Below are positions 8,351 to 16,741 of a stretch of DNA of 64,000 nucleotides, in pieces. Both the position numbers and the translations under genes were made by a program. The stretch's first letter is position 1. Each line of letters begins with the position of its first letter. Below the pieces are notes generated by a model, which ran no database searches, was not told the origin of the DNA, and worked only from the letters and a program-made list of their open reading frames with translations. Source of the stretch: Sulfitobacter sp. SK011 (GTDB lineage: Bacteria; Pseudomonadota; Alphaproteobacteria; Rhodobacterales; Rhodobacteraceae); the NCBI RefSeq assembly GCF_003352065.1, contig NZ_CP025803.1, positions 3,389,574 to 3,453,573 of the forward strand. Direction: 5' to 3'.

Positions 8351-9706
8351 ATGGCCACTTCATCCACGCTGCCGCCCGCGATTGATGCCTTTATTCGAAC
8401 CACTGACAGCAACGGCATCCCGGCCTCTGTCATGAAACAGGCCGCGCTGCTTTTGCTTGATACGCTTGGCATCGCCATTGCCGCCACCCCGATGGAGGCA
8501 GGCGTGCTGGCCCGCGATACCGCGCGGCGGCTTTATGGGGCGGCAGACCCCCGTGATATGGCATGGATGATGTTTGACGGGCGCACGGCCAGCCTTGCCG
8601 GCGCTGCCTTTGCCACGGCAAGCCAGATCGACAATCTTGATGGGCACGATGGTTACAACCCGACCAAGGGCCATATCGGTGTGGCCGTGGTTCCCGCGCT
8701 TGTGTCATTCGCCCAACACATCCCCAATCTGAGCGGCATGGACGCGCTGGCGGCTCTTGTGGTCAGCTATGAAATCGCCGGACGCGCGGGCATTGCCCTG
8801 CACGCCACTACGCCCGATTATCACACATCCGGCGCGTGGAACGCGCTTGGCGTTGCAGCGCTTGGCGCGCGGTTGCGCGGCACCTCTGCCGCTCAATTGC
8901 GCGAGGCGCTAGGCATTGCCGAATACCACGGACCGCGCAGCCAGATGATGCGCGAGATCGCCAATCCAACCATGTTGCATGATGGCTCTGGCATGGGCGC
9001 GCTGGTGGGGGCGTCCGCGCTGATCATGGCTGAAATCGGGTTCACCGGCGCACCGGCAATCACCGTCGAAGCGCCCGAGGTCGCGGACCACTGGGCCGAT
9101 CTTGGGACATTCTGGCAGGTCGCGCACCAATACATCAAACCCTATCCAATCTGTCGTTGGGCACATGCGGCCATTGATGCCGCGCGCGAAATCTGTCTGG
9201 CAGGCAACGTCACCGCCGATCAGGTGGACAAGATCGAAATTCATAGCTTTCACAACGCTGTACAGCTTTTTGCGACGATGCCCGACACGACTTCCAAGGC
9301 GCAATATTCCCTGCCCTTTGCCGTGGCGACGATGGTCGCCCATGGGACGATTGGATTGCAGCATATCTCGGACAATGGCCTGTCTGATCCGGTTGTCGCA
9401 AACCTTGTTGCCCGCACGCAGATGCACGAGGCCGCGCATCACGAAGCGCGTTTCCCAGCGGGCCGCTGGGCCGATGTGACAATGACGCTAAAGGATGGGC
9501 ACGTCCTGACCTCGGGCGATGTGCATGCGCGCGGCGGGCCGGAACGCCCGTTTGACGCAGGCGACATCATCGCAAAATACATGTCCTTTGCTGTGCCGGT
9601 CCTGGGAGCGCAACGTGCAGGCGCGATCCGCGATGCCTGCCTGTCCCTGACGGACGGCACCGCGCTGTTTTCAAAGCTGCTCGGTCATCTGAAAGACGCC
9701 CCGTAG
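8351..9706 (+). CDS. MmgE/PrpD family protein
   Basis: Protein of 451 residues in the MmgE/PrpD superfamily, which includes 2-methylcitrate dehydratase and cis-aconitate decarboxylase. Family-like segments include the N-terminal LLLDTLGIAIAA helix, IDNLDGHDGYNPTKGHIGV and YIKPYPICRWAHAAIDAA. An AAGGATC ribosome site stands before the ATG. No other methylcitrate-cycle gene is nearby, so the substrate remains open; an unsaturated or hydroxy di/tricarboxylate is a family-based guess. Confidence 0.88.
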   Translation: MATSSTLPPAIDAFIRTTDSNGIPASVMKQAALLLLDTLGIAIAATPMEAGVLARDTARRLYGAADPRDMAWMMFDGRTASLAGAAFATASQIDNLDGHDGYNPTKGHIGVAVVPALVSFAQHIPNLSGMDALAALVVSYEIAGRAGIALHATTPDYHTSGAWNALGVAALGARLRGTSAAQLREALGIAEYHGPRSQMMREIANPTMLHDGSGMGALVGASALIMAEIGFTGAPAITVEAPEVADHWADLGTFWQVAHQYIKPYPICRWAHAAIDAAREICLAGNVTADQVDKIEIHSFHNAVQLFATMPDTTSKAQYSLPFAVATMVAHGTIGLQHISDNGLSDPVVANLVARTQMHEAAHHEARFPAGRWADVTMTLKDGHVLTSGDVHARGGPERPFDAGDIIAKYMSFAVPVLGAQRAGAIRDACLSLTDGTALFSKLLGHLKDAP

Positions 9707-9726
9707 CCGGTTGATCCTGCGCGCTG

Positions 9727-10692
9727 TTATTGATCCATCAAAAAGGTCAGCATCCGCTCTTCTGAGGCATAAAGGTCAGACACGCTGCGCACCTTCGGCG
9801 TCAAAACCTCGTCCCCGGCCAGATCAATAACTGCCGGATGTATATAGCTGTTGCGCGCAACGGTTGGCGTGTTGTGCAACCGCTCGGCTGCGGCCTCTGC
9901 CATCGCTTTGATCGTGGCCGCGCCTTTCTCTGCTACCTCATACGCGGCCAACGTACCGGTCCATGTGCGAAAGGTCTTGGCGGTAATGCCATCCTGCCCG
10001 GAGGCATCTGCGAGATAGCTGTTCAACCCGGCGGAACTGAGCCTCTGAGGTGTGCCATCATCATCCAGCCAACTGAGCACTTCGGCACCGGGCAGATCGT
10101 TCACCTTGCCCAGGATCCGCGCCAACGTGCGGTCGTTCATCTGCTTGCGGACTTTCTTGCCACCCTTGGCAGTGAACCGCAGGGAAATGGTGTTGCCATC
10201 CAAATTGACATGTTTGCTCCGCAAGGTCAGCGCCCCATAGCTGCCGTTTTCGCGGGTGTAATCCGGGTTGCCCACCCGCATCGCCGTACGATCAATCAGC
10301 GCCACCGCGCTGGCCAATGCGAAACTCTGCTCGCCCGCATCACCCTTGAGATCGCGCATCACCCGGCGCCGGATGCGCGGCAAGGCATGACCGAAATTCA
10401 CCAGACCCGCAAACTTGGTTTCCGCCTGTGCGGCGGTCCACTCCATGTGATAGCGGTACTGCTTGCGCCGACGCTCATCGCGCCCGGTGGCCTGCAGATG
10501 ACCATTGGGCAACGCGCACATCCAGACGTCTTTATAGGCGGGTGGCACCGCCAAAGCCTCAAGCCGCCTCCGTTCAGCGCCTTGCGCAATCGTGGTGCCG
10601 TCCGGTGCCGTATAACTGAACCCGCGCCCGCGTTTGCGCCGGGTGATCCCCGGTTGATCATCGCTCACGTAGATCAGCTCACTTGGCACCAC
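9727..10692 (-). CDS. Type IB DNA topoisomerase (bacterial)
   Basis: Poxvirus-like topoisomerase IB of 321 residues that relaxes supercoils by transient 3'-phosphotyrosyl nicks. Seen: an N-terminal YVSDDQPGITRRKRGRGFSY segment, the catalytic-core RTAMRVGNPDY and KTFRTWTGT segments, and the likely nucleophile Tyr283 in ARNSYIHP. The tandem GTG GTG at 10692/10689 is chosen as start because the family begins here and a purine-rich AAAGGAT stretch lies upstream. It begins 4 bp after the DUF2945 stop, so the two form an operon. Confidence 0.88.
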   Translation of the reverse strand: MVPSELIYVSDDQPGITRRKRGRGFSYTAPDGTTIAQGAERRRLEALAVPPAYKDVWMCALPNGHLQATGRDERRRKQYRYHMEWTAAQAETKFAGLVNFGHALPRIRRRVMRDLKGDAGEQSFALASAVALIDRTAMRVGNPDYTRENGSYGALTLRSKHVNLDGNTISLRFTAKGGKKVRKQMNDRTLARILGKVNDLPGAEVLSWLDDDGTPQRLSSAGLNSYLADASGQDGITAKTFRTWTGTLAAYEVAEKGAATIKAMAEAAAERLHNTPTVARNSYIHPAVIDLAGDEVLTPKVRSVSDLYASEERMLTFLMDQ

Positions 10693-10696
10693 GCCC

Positions 10697-10912
10697 CTAT
10701 CCTTTGCGGACTTCGGAGGACAGTTTGAGCACGCCAGAGCCATCTTCCTGTTCGATATAAAGGGCAGGATCATCGTCTGACCCGTTGCGCGTCACCTCAG
10801 TACCCTGCAATGTCCGGGTGACTTTGCGGTCATAGGTTTTCTCAACAGTGCCCACGGCGGTACCGTTGCCCCAGTCCCATTCGACCTTGTCACCTTTGCC
10901 AAAGTCAGCCAT
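10697..10912 (-). CDS. DUF2945 / hypervirulence-associated Tudor-like small protein
   Basis: Small 71-residue protein beginning MADFGKGDKVEWDWGNGTA, matching the DUF2945 (HVA1 Tudor-like) family. The GxxV-TVEKTYDRKV stretch fits an SH3/Tudor-like barrel. The ATG at 10912 is preferred over a longer in-frame start because the family begins with this motif and a GGGGGGAA ribosome site precedes it. It lies directly upstream of topoisomerase IB. Function unknown; a nucleic-acid-related role is only suggested by the fold and neighbour. Confidence 0.8.
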   Translation of the reverse strand: MADFGKGDKVEWDWGNGTAVGTVEKTYDRKVTRTLQGTEVTRNGSDDDPALYIEQEDGSGVLKLSSEVRKG

Positions 10913-11037
10913 CGCAGTTCCCCCCCAATTTGCCTGATCATGTTTTGCAACGCACGGCCAAACGCTCCGGTTCCCGATGTGATTAATTCCCGGCACGCTG
11001 TCTGGCATTTTTCAGCGGCCTATGGCACGTCTGCTGG

Positions 11038-14000
11038 ATGAAGATTTTCTCATCCAGATCGCGCCCGGTTCATATGGGCAGCTACCCCTTGGAACGGTTG
11101 CACAGGCTTGATCGGGCGCACATGCGCCTGCCCGAAATGCCGTTCCCCACCATAAGCTTTGCCCGCCCTGATCGCCCCGAAAGCATCGTCAATGCCATGG
11201 GCCCGTTTCAGGCCATGATGGATGTACTGCGCAGCGGCAAGGTGAACCCGGCGCGGGCCAATATTCCCGATGACCCGGTGACGCGCGCCAATCACCTCAA
11301 GGCATTTGGCTATTACAACGACGCCTCAATGATGGGGATCTGCGCTTTGCCGGAGGCCGCCCGACTTGCCACCCCGCGCCGCAATCGCGAAACGGACCAG
11401 TTGGCCCACGACCTGAAAACCCGCCAGACCAAGACGCTGGCCGCTGGTGTTGATGTGATCATGGCCAATTTGCGCGATGCGGCCACCACACCCGTACCGC
11501 CGCTTGGTGCGCATACCCATGCGCTGGTGATCCTGACCGCGTTCCCCCGTGATCCACGCAAAGGCGAGCCGGGCAGCGACTGGATCATCGACGCCCAAGC
11601 CCAGCGCGCCTGCCTGCGTGCCACTGAAAACGCCACAGTGCTTGGCGAATACATCCGCCAGTTGGGCTTTGATGCGCGGGTGCATTCGGCCACCACATCC
11701 GACGTGCATCTGGGCAAACTGGCGGTGGCGGCGGGATTGGCCGTGTGCGAAAACGCTGCAATCAGCGCGCCCTGGATCGGCACACGGTTCGGGATTGCCG
11801 TGGTAAGCACGGACATGACTTTGGCCCCCGACCTGCCGCTGGCCCCGATGAAGGATCAGCCGTGGTCCGCGCTCAAAGGACCGCATTGGCAACTTGGCAC
11901 CCACGGCGGCGTGCACGCGCGCAGCCACGATCCCTATGCCAGCCGTGATTTTGCCGCCGGACCGCACCCCTTTGAGAACCTCAAGCGGGTCGACAATCCC
12001 ACCACCTACATCGACGCGCCCAACGTGCCGCGTATCCCCAAGCGCACCGACATGTTTGCGCGCGGACAGTTTGGTGACATGGGGCCAAAGGTTCAGGATG
12101 CGATGAAAGGCGGGCATCACGTGGTCAAATCCGCGCCCTCCGCCGCGCAACGCCGCCTGCTGGGCGCGCTCATTCTGTTACAGGACGGCACCGTCGCCCC
12201 TGACCCGGCACAGCTTGACCCCGCCCGCAATGCCGCCAACCTCAAGGCCGCCAGCTATTTTCTGGGGACAGATGCGGCAGGTCTGTCTGCCTGTCCCGAC
12301 TGGACATGGTACAGCCATGACGCCACCGGCACCCCCATCACGCCGCCCCATGATCAGGCGCTGAGCATGATCATCGATCAGGGGTTCGACACCATGGAAG
12401 GATCATCAGGCGATGATTGGATCGCAGTATCGCAATCCATGCGCGCCTATCTGCGGTTTTCAATGCTGGGTGGTGTGATCGCACAGCACCTGCGCAATCT
12501 GGGCTATCCAGCCAAAGCACATACGGTGATGGATGGCGATGTGCTGCAACCGCCGCTGCTGTTGTTGGCCGGTTTGGGTGAGGTCAGCCGCATCGGCGAG
12601 GTGATCCTGAACCCATTCCTTGGACCGCGTCTGAAATCCGGCGTGGTCACAACAACCCTGCCGATGGCGCACGACAGACCCATTGATTTTGGTCTGCAAA
12701 AATTCTGCGAAGCCTGCAACAAATGCGCGCGTGAATGTCCCTCCGGTGCAATCACCGCCGGGCCGAAAAAAATGTTCAACGGCTATGAAATCTGGAAATC
12801 CGACAGTCAGAAATGCGCCACGTATCGCATCACCAACCAGGGCGGCGCGATGTGTGGGCGGTGTATGAAAACCTGCCCGTGGAATTTGGAAGGACTGTTT
12901 GCAGAACGGCCTTTTCGCTGGGCTGCCATGAACATCCCGAAGGCAGCGCCGATGCTGGCCAAGCTGGATGATAGAGTCGGCAAAGGTCGACTGAACCCGA
13001 TCAAGAAATGGTGGTGGGATATCGAAGTGCGCCCCGATGGCGGCTTTGATGTGCCGCGCGCGCCTGTCAACGCGCGTGATCTGCAAACCGATCTGGACCT
13101 CAAATTTGAGGATCAGACATTGGCCGTCTACCCCGCGCCCCTTGCCCCGCATCCATGGCCCTACCCGGACCCGATGAACCGCGAGGCCGGGATCAAGGCA
13201 CATGCGGATCTGTTGACTGCCGATGAACACCGCGCAAAGAATGCGCGCGGCGATACCGATCACCTGCATCTTTATGCTGTGGGCAGTGATGCCCCGGTCC
13301 TTGACCTGCGCATCACGGCGGCAGAACACCTCAGCGACGGCGTGACCCTTTATGATTTTGCGCACCCCGAAGGCCATGATTTACCACAATGGACCGCTGG
13401 CGCGCATCTGGATCTGGTGGTCGCGCCTGAGTTCCTGCGCCCCTATTCGCTGCTTGGTGATCCTGCCGACCGCAGCAGGTACCGCATTGCGGTGCTGCGC
13501 GAGGACGAGGGCCGGGGTGGGTCCGCACTGCTGCACCGGGTCTTTTCCAAAGGGCGGAGGGTGTTTGTGTCAAAACCCGTGAATCACTTTGAATTGGTCG
13601 AGGATGCACCGTTTTCCCTGCTGATGGGCGGTGGCATTGGCGTGACCCCGATGATCGCATTTGCGCATCGGCTGCACGCCATCGGCAAACCCTTTGCCCT
13701 GCACTATTCCGCGCCCCGGCGCGCTGCGGCGGCCTTTGCAAACATCCTGCCAACCATGCCATGGGCAGCACAAGTTCACCTGCATATCTCAGCCGAAGAC
13801 ACCCGCGCCGATCTGCCCGTGATCATGGCCGGACTGCCCAAGGGCGGCCACGTCTATACCTGCGGTCCTGATGCTTACATGCAATCTGTCATGACAGCGG
13901 CAAAGCAGGCCGGCGTTGCAGAGGACGCCTGCCACCTTGAATATTTCTCGACCCCCGATGTGCCCGCTTATGTAAACCATCCCTTTACCCTGCGGCTTGC

Positions 14001-14241
14001 ATCAGGACGCGATATTGCCGTGGCTGCGGATCAGTCGGCCACCGACGCGCTGATCGCCGCAGGAATTTCCGTAGACATCAAGTGCAGCGATGGGATATGT
14101 GGCGTGTGCAAATGCGGCGTGCGGAGCGGCGCTGTGGAACACCGCGACTTTGTGCTTTCCGCCAAACAACGGCAAACCGCCATGATCCTGTGCCAGTCGC
14201 GTGCCACAGAACCCGGCGGCATAGTGGAGATTGACCTATGA
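11038..14241 (+). CDS. rdhA: Self-sufficient catabolic reductive dehalogenase (RdhA fused to NAD(P)H-FMN reductase and 2Fe-2S ferredoxin)
   Basis: A 1067-residue fusion. Residues ~1-560 are a cobalamin-binding reductive dehalogenase core with an internal duplication (about 170-280 resembles 455-555). Two ferredoxin motifs follow: Cys557, 560, 563, 567 and Cys593, 606, 609, 613. From ~750 there is an oxidoreductase module with RPYSLLGDP for flavin and LLMGGGIGVTPMIAF for the nucleotide. The C-terminus is a plant-type 2Fe-2S ferredoxin with Cys1016, 1021, 1024 and 1052. This order is that of BhbA (Comamonas) and NpRdhA (Nitratireductor), which dehalogenate halophenolic acids with NADPH. No Tat signal and no rdhB-type anchor gene are seen, in line with a cytoplasmic, non-respiratory enzyme. 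The start could instead be the ATG at 11074. Its TGA overlaps the epimerase ATG. Confidence 0.85.
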   Translation: MKIFSSRSRPVHMGSYPLERLHRLDRAHMRLPEMPFPTISFARPDRPESIVNAMGPFQAMMDVLRSGKVNPARANIPDDPVTRANHLKAFGYYNDASMMGICALPEAARLATPRRNRETDQLAHDLKTRQTKTLAAGVDVIMANLRDAATTPVPPLGAHTHALVILTAFPRDPRKGEPGSDWIIDAQAQRACLRATENATVLGEYIRQLGFDARVHSATTSDVHLGKLAVAAGLAVCENAAISAPWIGTRFGIAVVSTDMTLAPDLPLAPMKDQPWSALKGPHWQLGTHGGVHARSHDPYASRDFAAGPHPFENLKRVDNPTTYIDAPNVPRIPKRTDMFARGQFGDMGPKVQDAMKGGHHVVKSAPSAAQRRLLGALILLQDGTVAPDPAQLDPARNAANLKAASYFLGTDAAGLSACPDWTWYSHDATGTPITPPHDQALSMIIDQGFDTMEGSSGDDWIAVSQSMRAYLRFSMLGGVIAQHLRNLGYPAKAHTVMDGDVLQPPLLLLAGLGEVSRIGEVILNPFLGPRLKSGVVTTTLPMAHDRPIDFGLQKFCEACNKCARECPSGAITAGPKKMFNGYEIWKSDSQKCATYRITNQGGAMCGRCMKTCPWNLEGLFAERPFRWAAMNIPKAAPMLAKLDDRVGKGRLNPIKKWWWDIEVRPDGGFDVPRAPVNARDLQTDLDLKFEDQTLAVYPAPLAPHPWPYPDPMNREAGIKAHADLLTADEHRAKNARGDTDHLHLYAVGSDAPVLDLRITAAEHLSDGVTLYDFAHPEGHDLPQWTAGAHLDLVVAPEFLRPYSLLGDPADRSRYRIAVLREDEGRGGSALLHRVFSKGRRVFVSKPVNHFELVEDAPFSLLMGGGIGVTPMIAFAHRLHAIGKPFALHYSAPRRAAAAFANILPTMPWAAQVHLHISAEDTRADLPVIMAGLPKGGHVYTCGPDAYMQSVMTAAKQAGVAEDACHLEYFSTPDVPAYVNHPFTLRLASGRDIAVAADQSATDALIAAGISVDIKCSDGICGVCKCGVRSGAVEHRDFVLSAKQRQTAMILCQSRATEPGGIVEIDL

Positions 14242-15239
14242 AAACCGCACTTGTCACCGGCTCTTCGGGGTTTATCGGCTACTTCACATCTCTGGCGCTG
14301 CTGGGTGCCGGATGGCGTGTGGTGGGCCTTGATTGCCTGTCAAATTATTATGACGTTGCCCTCAAGGAACGCCGCCAATCCATGCTGAACACGCATGCCA
14401 ATTTCAGCGTGATCAATGACCGGCTTGAAACGCCCGGCACCCTGATGGCGCTCTTCAAGAAATACCGCCCAGATACGGTCATTCATCTGGCAGCCCAGGC
14501 GGGGGTGCGCCACTCCATTGACGCACCGCGATCGTATCTGCAATCAAACCTTGTCGGCACGTTTGAACTGCTGGAAGCCGCTAGGGCTTATCCGCCAGCG
14601 CATATGTTGCTGGCCTCTTCCTCATCTGTTTACGGGGCCAACACCGATATGCCCTTTGCCGAAACGGACAAAGTCGAAACGCAAATGTCATTCTATGGGG
14701 CCACCAAGAAGGCAACCGAAACGATGGCGCACAGCTATGCGCACCTTTACGGCCTGCCAATCACCATGTTCCGTTTTTTCACGGTCTATGGCCCTTGGGG
14801 CCGCCCCGATATGGCGCATTTCAAATTCACCCGCGCGATCCTGAACGGCGATCCCATCGATATTTATAACCATGGTGATATGCTAAGGGACTTTACGTAC
14901 ATCGACGATCTGGTCGCCTCACTTGTGGCGCTGATCGACGTTGTGCCCGAAACGGGTGTCCCGGTTGCACATGACAGCCTCTCTGCCGTTGCACCGTTTC
15001 GCGTGCTCAATATCGGCAATGGCACACCGATAAAACTGATGGAGTATATCACCGCGATCGAGGCCGCCTGCGGGCGCACTGCAACCAAAAACTACCACGA
15101 CATGCAGCCCGGCGATGTGCCTGCCACCTGGGCCGATTCGACGCTCCTGCAGACACTCACAGTCAAACGCCCCGCCACCCCCATTGCCACCGGCCTGCAA
15201 AACTTTGTGGACTGGTACCGGGACTATTACAAAACCTGA
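14238..15239 (+). CDS. NAD-dependent nucleotide-sugar epimerase (UDP-glucuronate 4-epimerase-like)
   Basis: Extended short-chain dehydrogenase of 333 residues. The Rossmann motif is TGSSGFIGYF, the active-site tyrosine and lysine are in SFYGATKKATE (YxxxK), and FFTVYGPWGRPDMA is typical of UDP-glucuronate or UDP-galacturonate epimerases. Its ATG overlaps the reductive dehalogenase stop (ATGA), an odd pairing because the enzymes belong to unrelated pathways. A role in surface polysaccharide synthesis is the family expectation. Confidence 0.85.
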   Translation: MKTALVTGSSGFIGYFTSLALLGAGWRVVGLDCLSNYYDVALKERRQSMLNTHANFSVINDRLETPGTLMALFKKYRPDTVIHLAAQAGVRHSIDAPRSYLQSNLVGTFELLEAARAYPPAHMLLASSSSVYGANTDMPFAETDKVETQMSFYGATKKATETMAHSYAHLYGLPITMFRFFTVYGPWGRPDMAHFKFTRAILNGDPIDIYNHGDMLRDFTYIDDLVASLVALIDVVPETGVPVAHDSLSAVAPFRVLNIGNGTPIKLMEYITAIEAACGRTATKNYHDMQPGDVPATWADSTLLQTLTVKRPATPIATGLQNFVDWYRDYYKT

Positions 15240-15339
15240 CCTTACCCTTCACCCTTTTTCAAATACCGATATCCCGCCCTTTCCGCGCAAAGCCAAAGCC
15301 GCTATGAGGCAGCACATCCGCCATAAAATGAGACCCAAA

Positions 15340-16029
15340 ATGACTTTCAACCGCTCGATCAAGATCGCCCCCTCAATCCTTGCCGCCGATTTTGCGAATT
15401 TCGGTGCAGAATGTGAGGCGATTGAGGCGCAGGGTGCCGATTGGGTGCATGTCGATGTGATGGACGGTCATTTTGTCCCCAACATCAGCTTTGGTCCCAC
15501 CACCTGCGCTGCGATCCGTCCCCACATCAAAGGGGTGATGGACGTGCATCTGATGATTGCCCCCGTTGACCCCTATATCGACGCTTTCGCCTCGGCCGGG
15601 GCCGACATCATTACCGCGCATGTCGAGGCAGGGCCACATATTCACCGGACATTGCAGGCCATCCGCGGCGCTGGGGCCAAGGCAGGCGTCGCGCTCAACC
15701 CCGGCACCCCTGCGGATGCCGTGGCGCATCTTCTCGACCTCACCGACCTGATCTGTGTGATGACCGTGAACCCCGGATTCGGGGGGCAGAAATTCATCGA
15801 CATGACCGACAAAATCAAATCACTGCGCGCAATGATTGGCGACAGGCCCGTGCATATTGAAATCGATGGTGGCGTGGATGCCAAAACGGCACCGCTGGTC
15901 GCAAAAGCCGGGGCAGATGTGTTGGTTGCGGGGTCTGCGGTGTTCAAAGGCGGCTCCGTCAGCGACCCTGCGCCTTACGGCGAAAACATCCGCGCCATTC
16001 GGGCAGCGGCGCAAGGCACCTACGTCTGA
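15340..16029 (+). CDS. rpe: Ribulose-phosphate 3-epimerase
   Basis: TIM-barrel enzyme of 229 residues that interconverts ribulose 5-phosphate and xylulose 5-phosphate. Seen: KIAPSILAADFANFG at the N-terminus, VHVDVMDGHFVPNISFG with metal-binding His/Asp, VMTVNPGFGGQKF, and IEIDGGVDAKTAP. The ATG at 15340 gives the usual family length; an ATG four codons earlier at 15328 is possible. It lies 100 bp downstream of the epimerase gene on the same strand. Confidence 0.93.
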   Translation: MTFNRSIKIAPSILAADFANFGAECEAIEAQGADWVHVDVMDGHFVPNISFGPTTCAAIRPHIKGVMDVHLMIAPVDPYIDAFASAGADIITAHVEAGPHIHRTLQAIRGAGAKAGVALNPGTPADAVAHLLDLTDLICVMTVNPGFGGQKFIDMTDKIKSLRAMIGDRPVHIEIDGGVDAKTAPLVAKAGADVLVAGSAVFKGGSVSDPAPYGENIRAIRAAAQGTYV

Positions 16030-16312
16030 CCCAGCCGCAACGCACGCATCACTCACCCGGTCTTAACGTCCTGCACCTAGAACTCACTTTGTCGCGACAT
16101 CTGCTGAAAGGTTAACACCTTTTGGCAAACACCGTAAACGAAGGGGCCCCTTAAAATCGGGTCATTTCTGAACAGTTCAGACATGCAGGGTAAAATCCTG
16201 TCTCTAACATCCGATCTGGCGGCGCCGCCACTTTTCACCGGGCCAAAACGATCCAACTTTGCAAAATGAACAACCGCCGTGACTCTGGCCACGTGTGGCA
16301 TGTCGCGCTGCC

Positions 16313-16741
16313 CTATCCGGCGCGTTTGAACACACCGCTGCCACGTGACAAAACCGTGCCATCCGCGCTGCGTATTTCAGCCTCGGCATGGACGATCTTG
16401 TACCCACCTCCCATGACTTGACCGGTCGCAATAACCTCACCAAGGGCCGCCGGGGCAAGGTATTGCGCATTCAGTGACAGCGTCACCACGGGCACAATGT
16501 CCCCCTGCCCGGCCAGATGCCGCGAGGCGGCAAACCCGGCAGCAGCATCCAGCAGCATCGCGTGAATACCGCCCTGAAGCGTGCCGTTGCGATTGAGATG
16601 CTTTGCCTCGACAGTCAAACGCACCACCGCCCCGCCAGCAGGATCGCTCAGATCAATGCGGTATCCCACCAAATCCTGCGCCCCCGATCCGGTGGCTTTG
16701 TGCTCAGGCAAGGGCAATGCGTCAGCGGGTGGTAATGGCAA
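16313..16741 (-). CDS. PaaI-family hotdog thioesterase
   Basis: Hotdog-fold acyl-CoA thioesterase of about 142 residues. The motif HLNRNGTLQGGIHAMLLDAAAGFAA matches the 4HBT/PaaI family (HGG-type loop with the conserved acidic residue on the following helix). The frame has no ATG near the natural start; TTG at 16741 is chosen because GGAG stands 7 bases upstream, and it overlaps the preceding acyl-CoA dehydrogenase gene by 20 bases. Last gene of the beta-oxidation operon; probably releases or recycles CoA esters. Confidence 0.78.
   Translation of the reverse strand: MPLPPADALPLPEHKATGSGAQDLVGYRIDLSDPAGGAVVRLTVEAKHLNRNGTLQGGIHAMLLDAAAGFAASRHLAGQGDIVPVVTLSLNAQYLAPAALGEVIATGQVMGGGYKIVHAEAEIRSADGTVLSRGSGVFKRAG

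Noticed and set aside
10913..11037. Possible cobalamin riboswitch before the B12-dependent dehalogenase
   Set aside because: Only 125 bp are available and no B12-box-like sequence or matching fold was seen.
12460..13377. 305-codon frame on the minus strand
   Set aside because: Antisense to the reductive dehalogenase gene, whose cysteine motifs fix the true frame.
16107..16122. AAAGGT-TAAC-ACCTTT hairpin downstream of rpe
   Set aside because: Six-bp A/T-rich stem without T tract, too weak to call a terminator.
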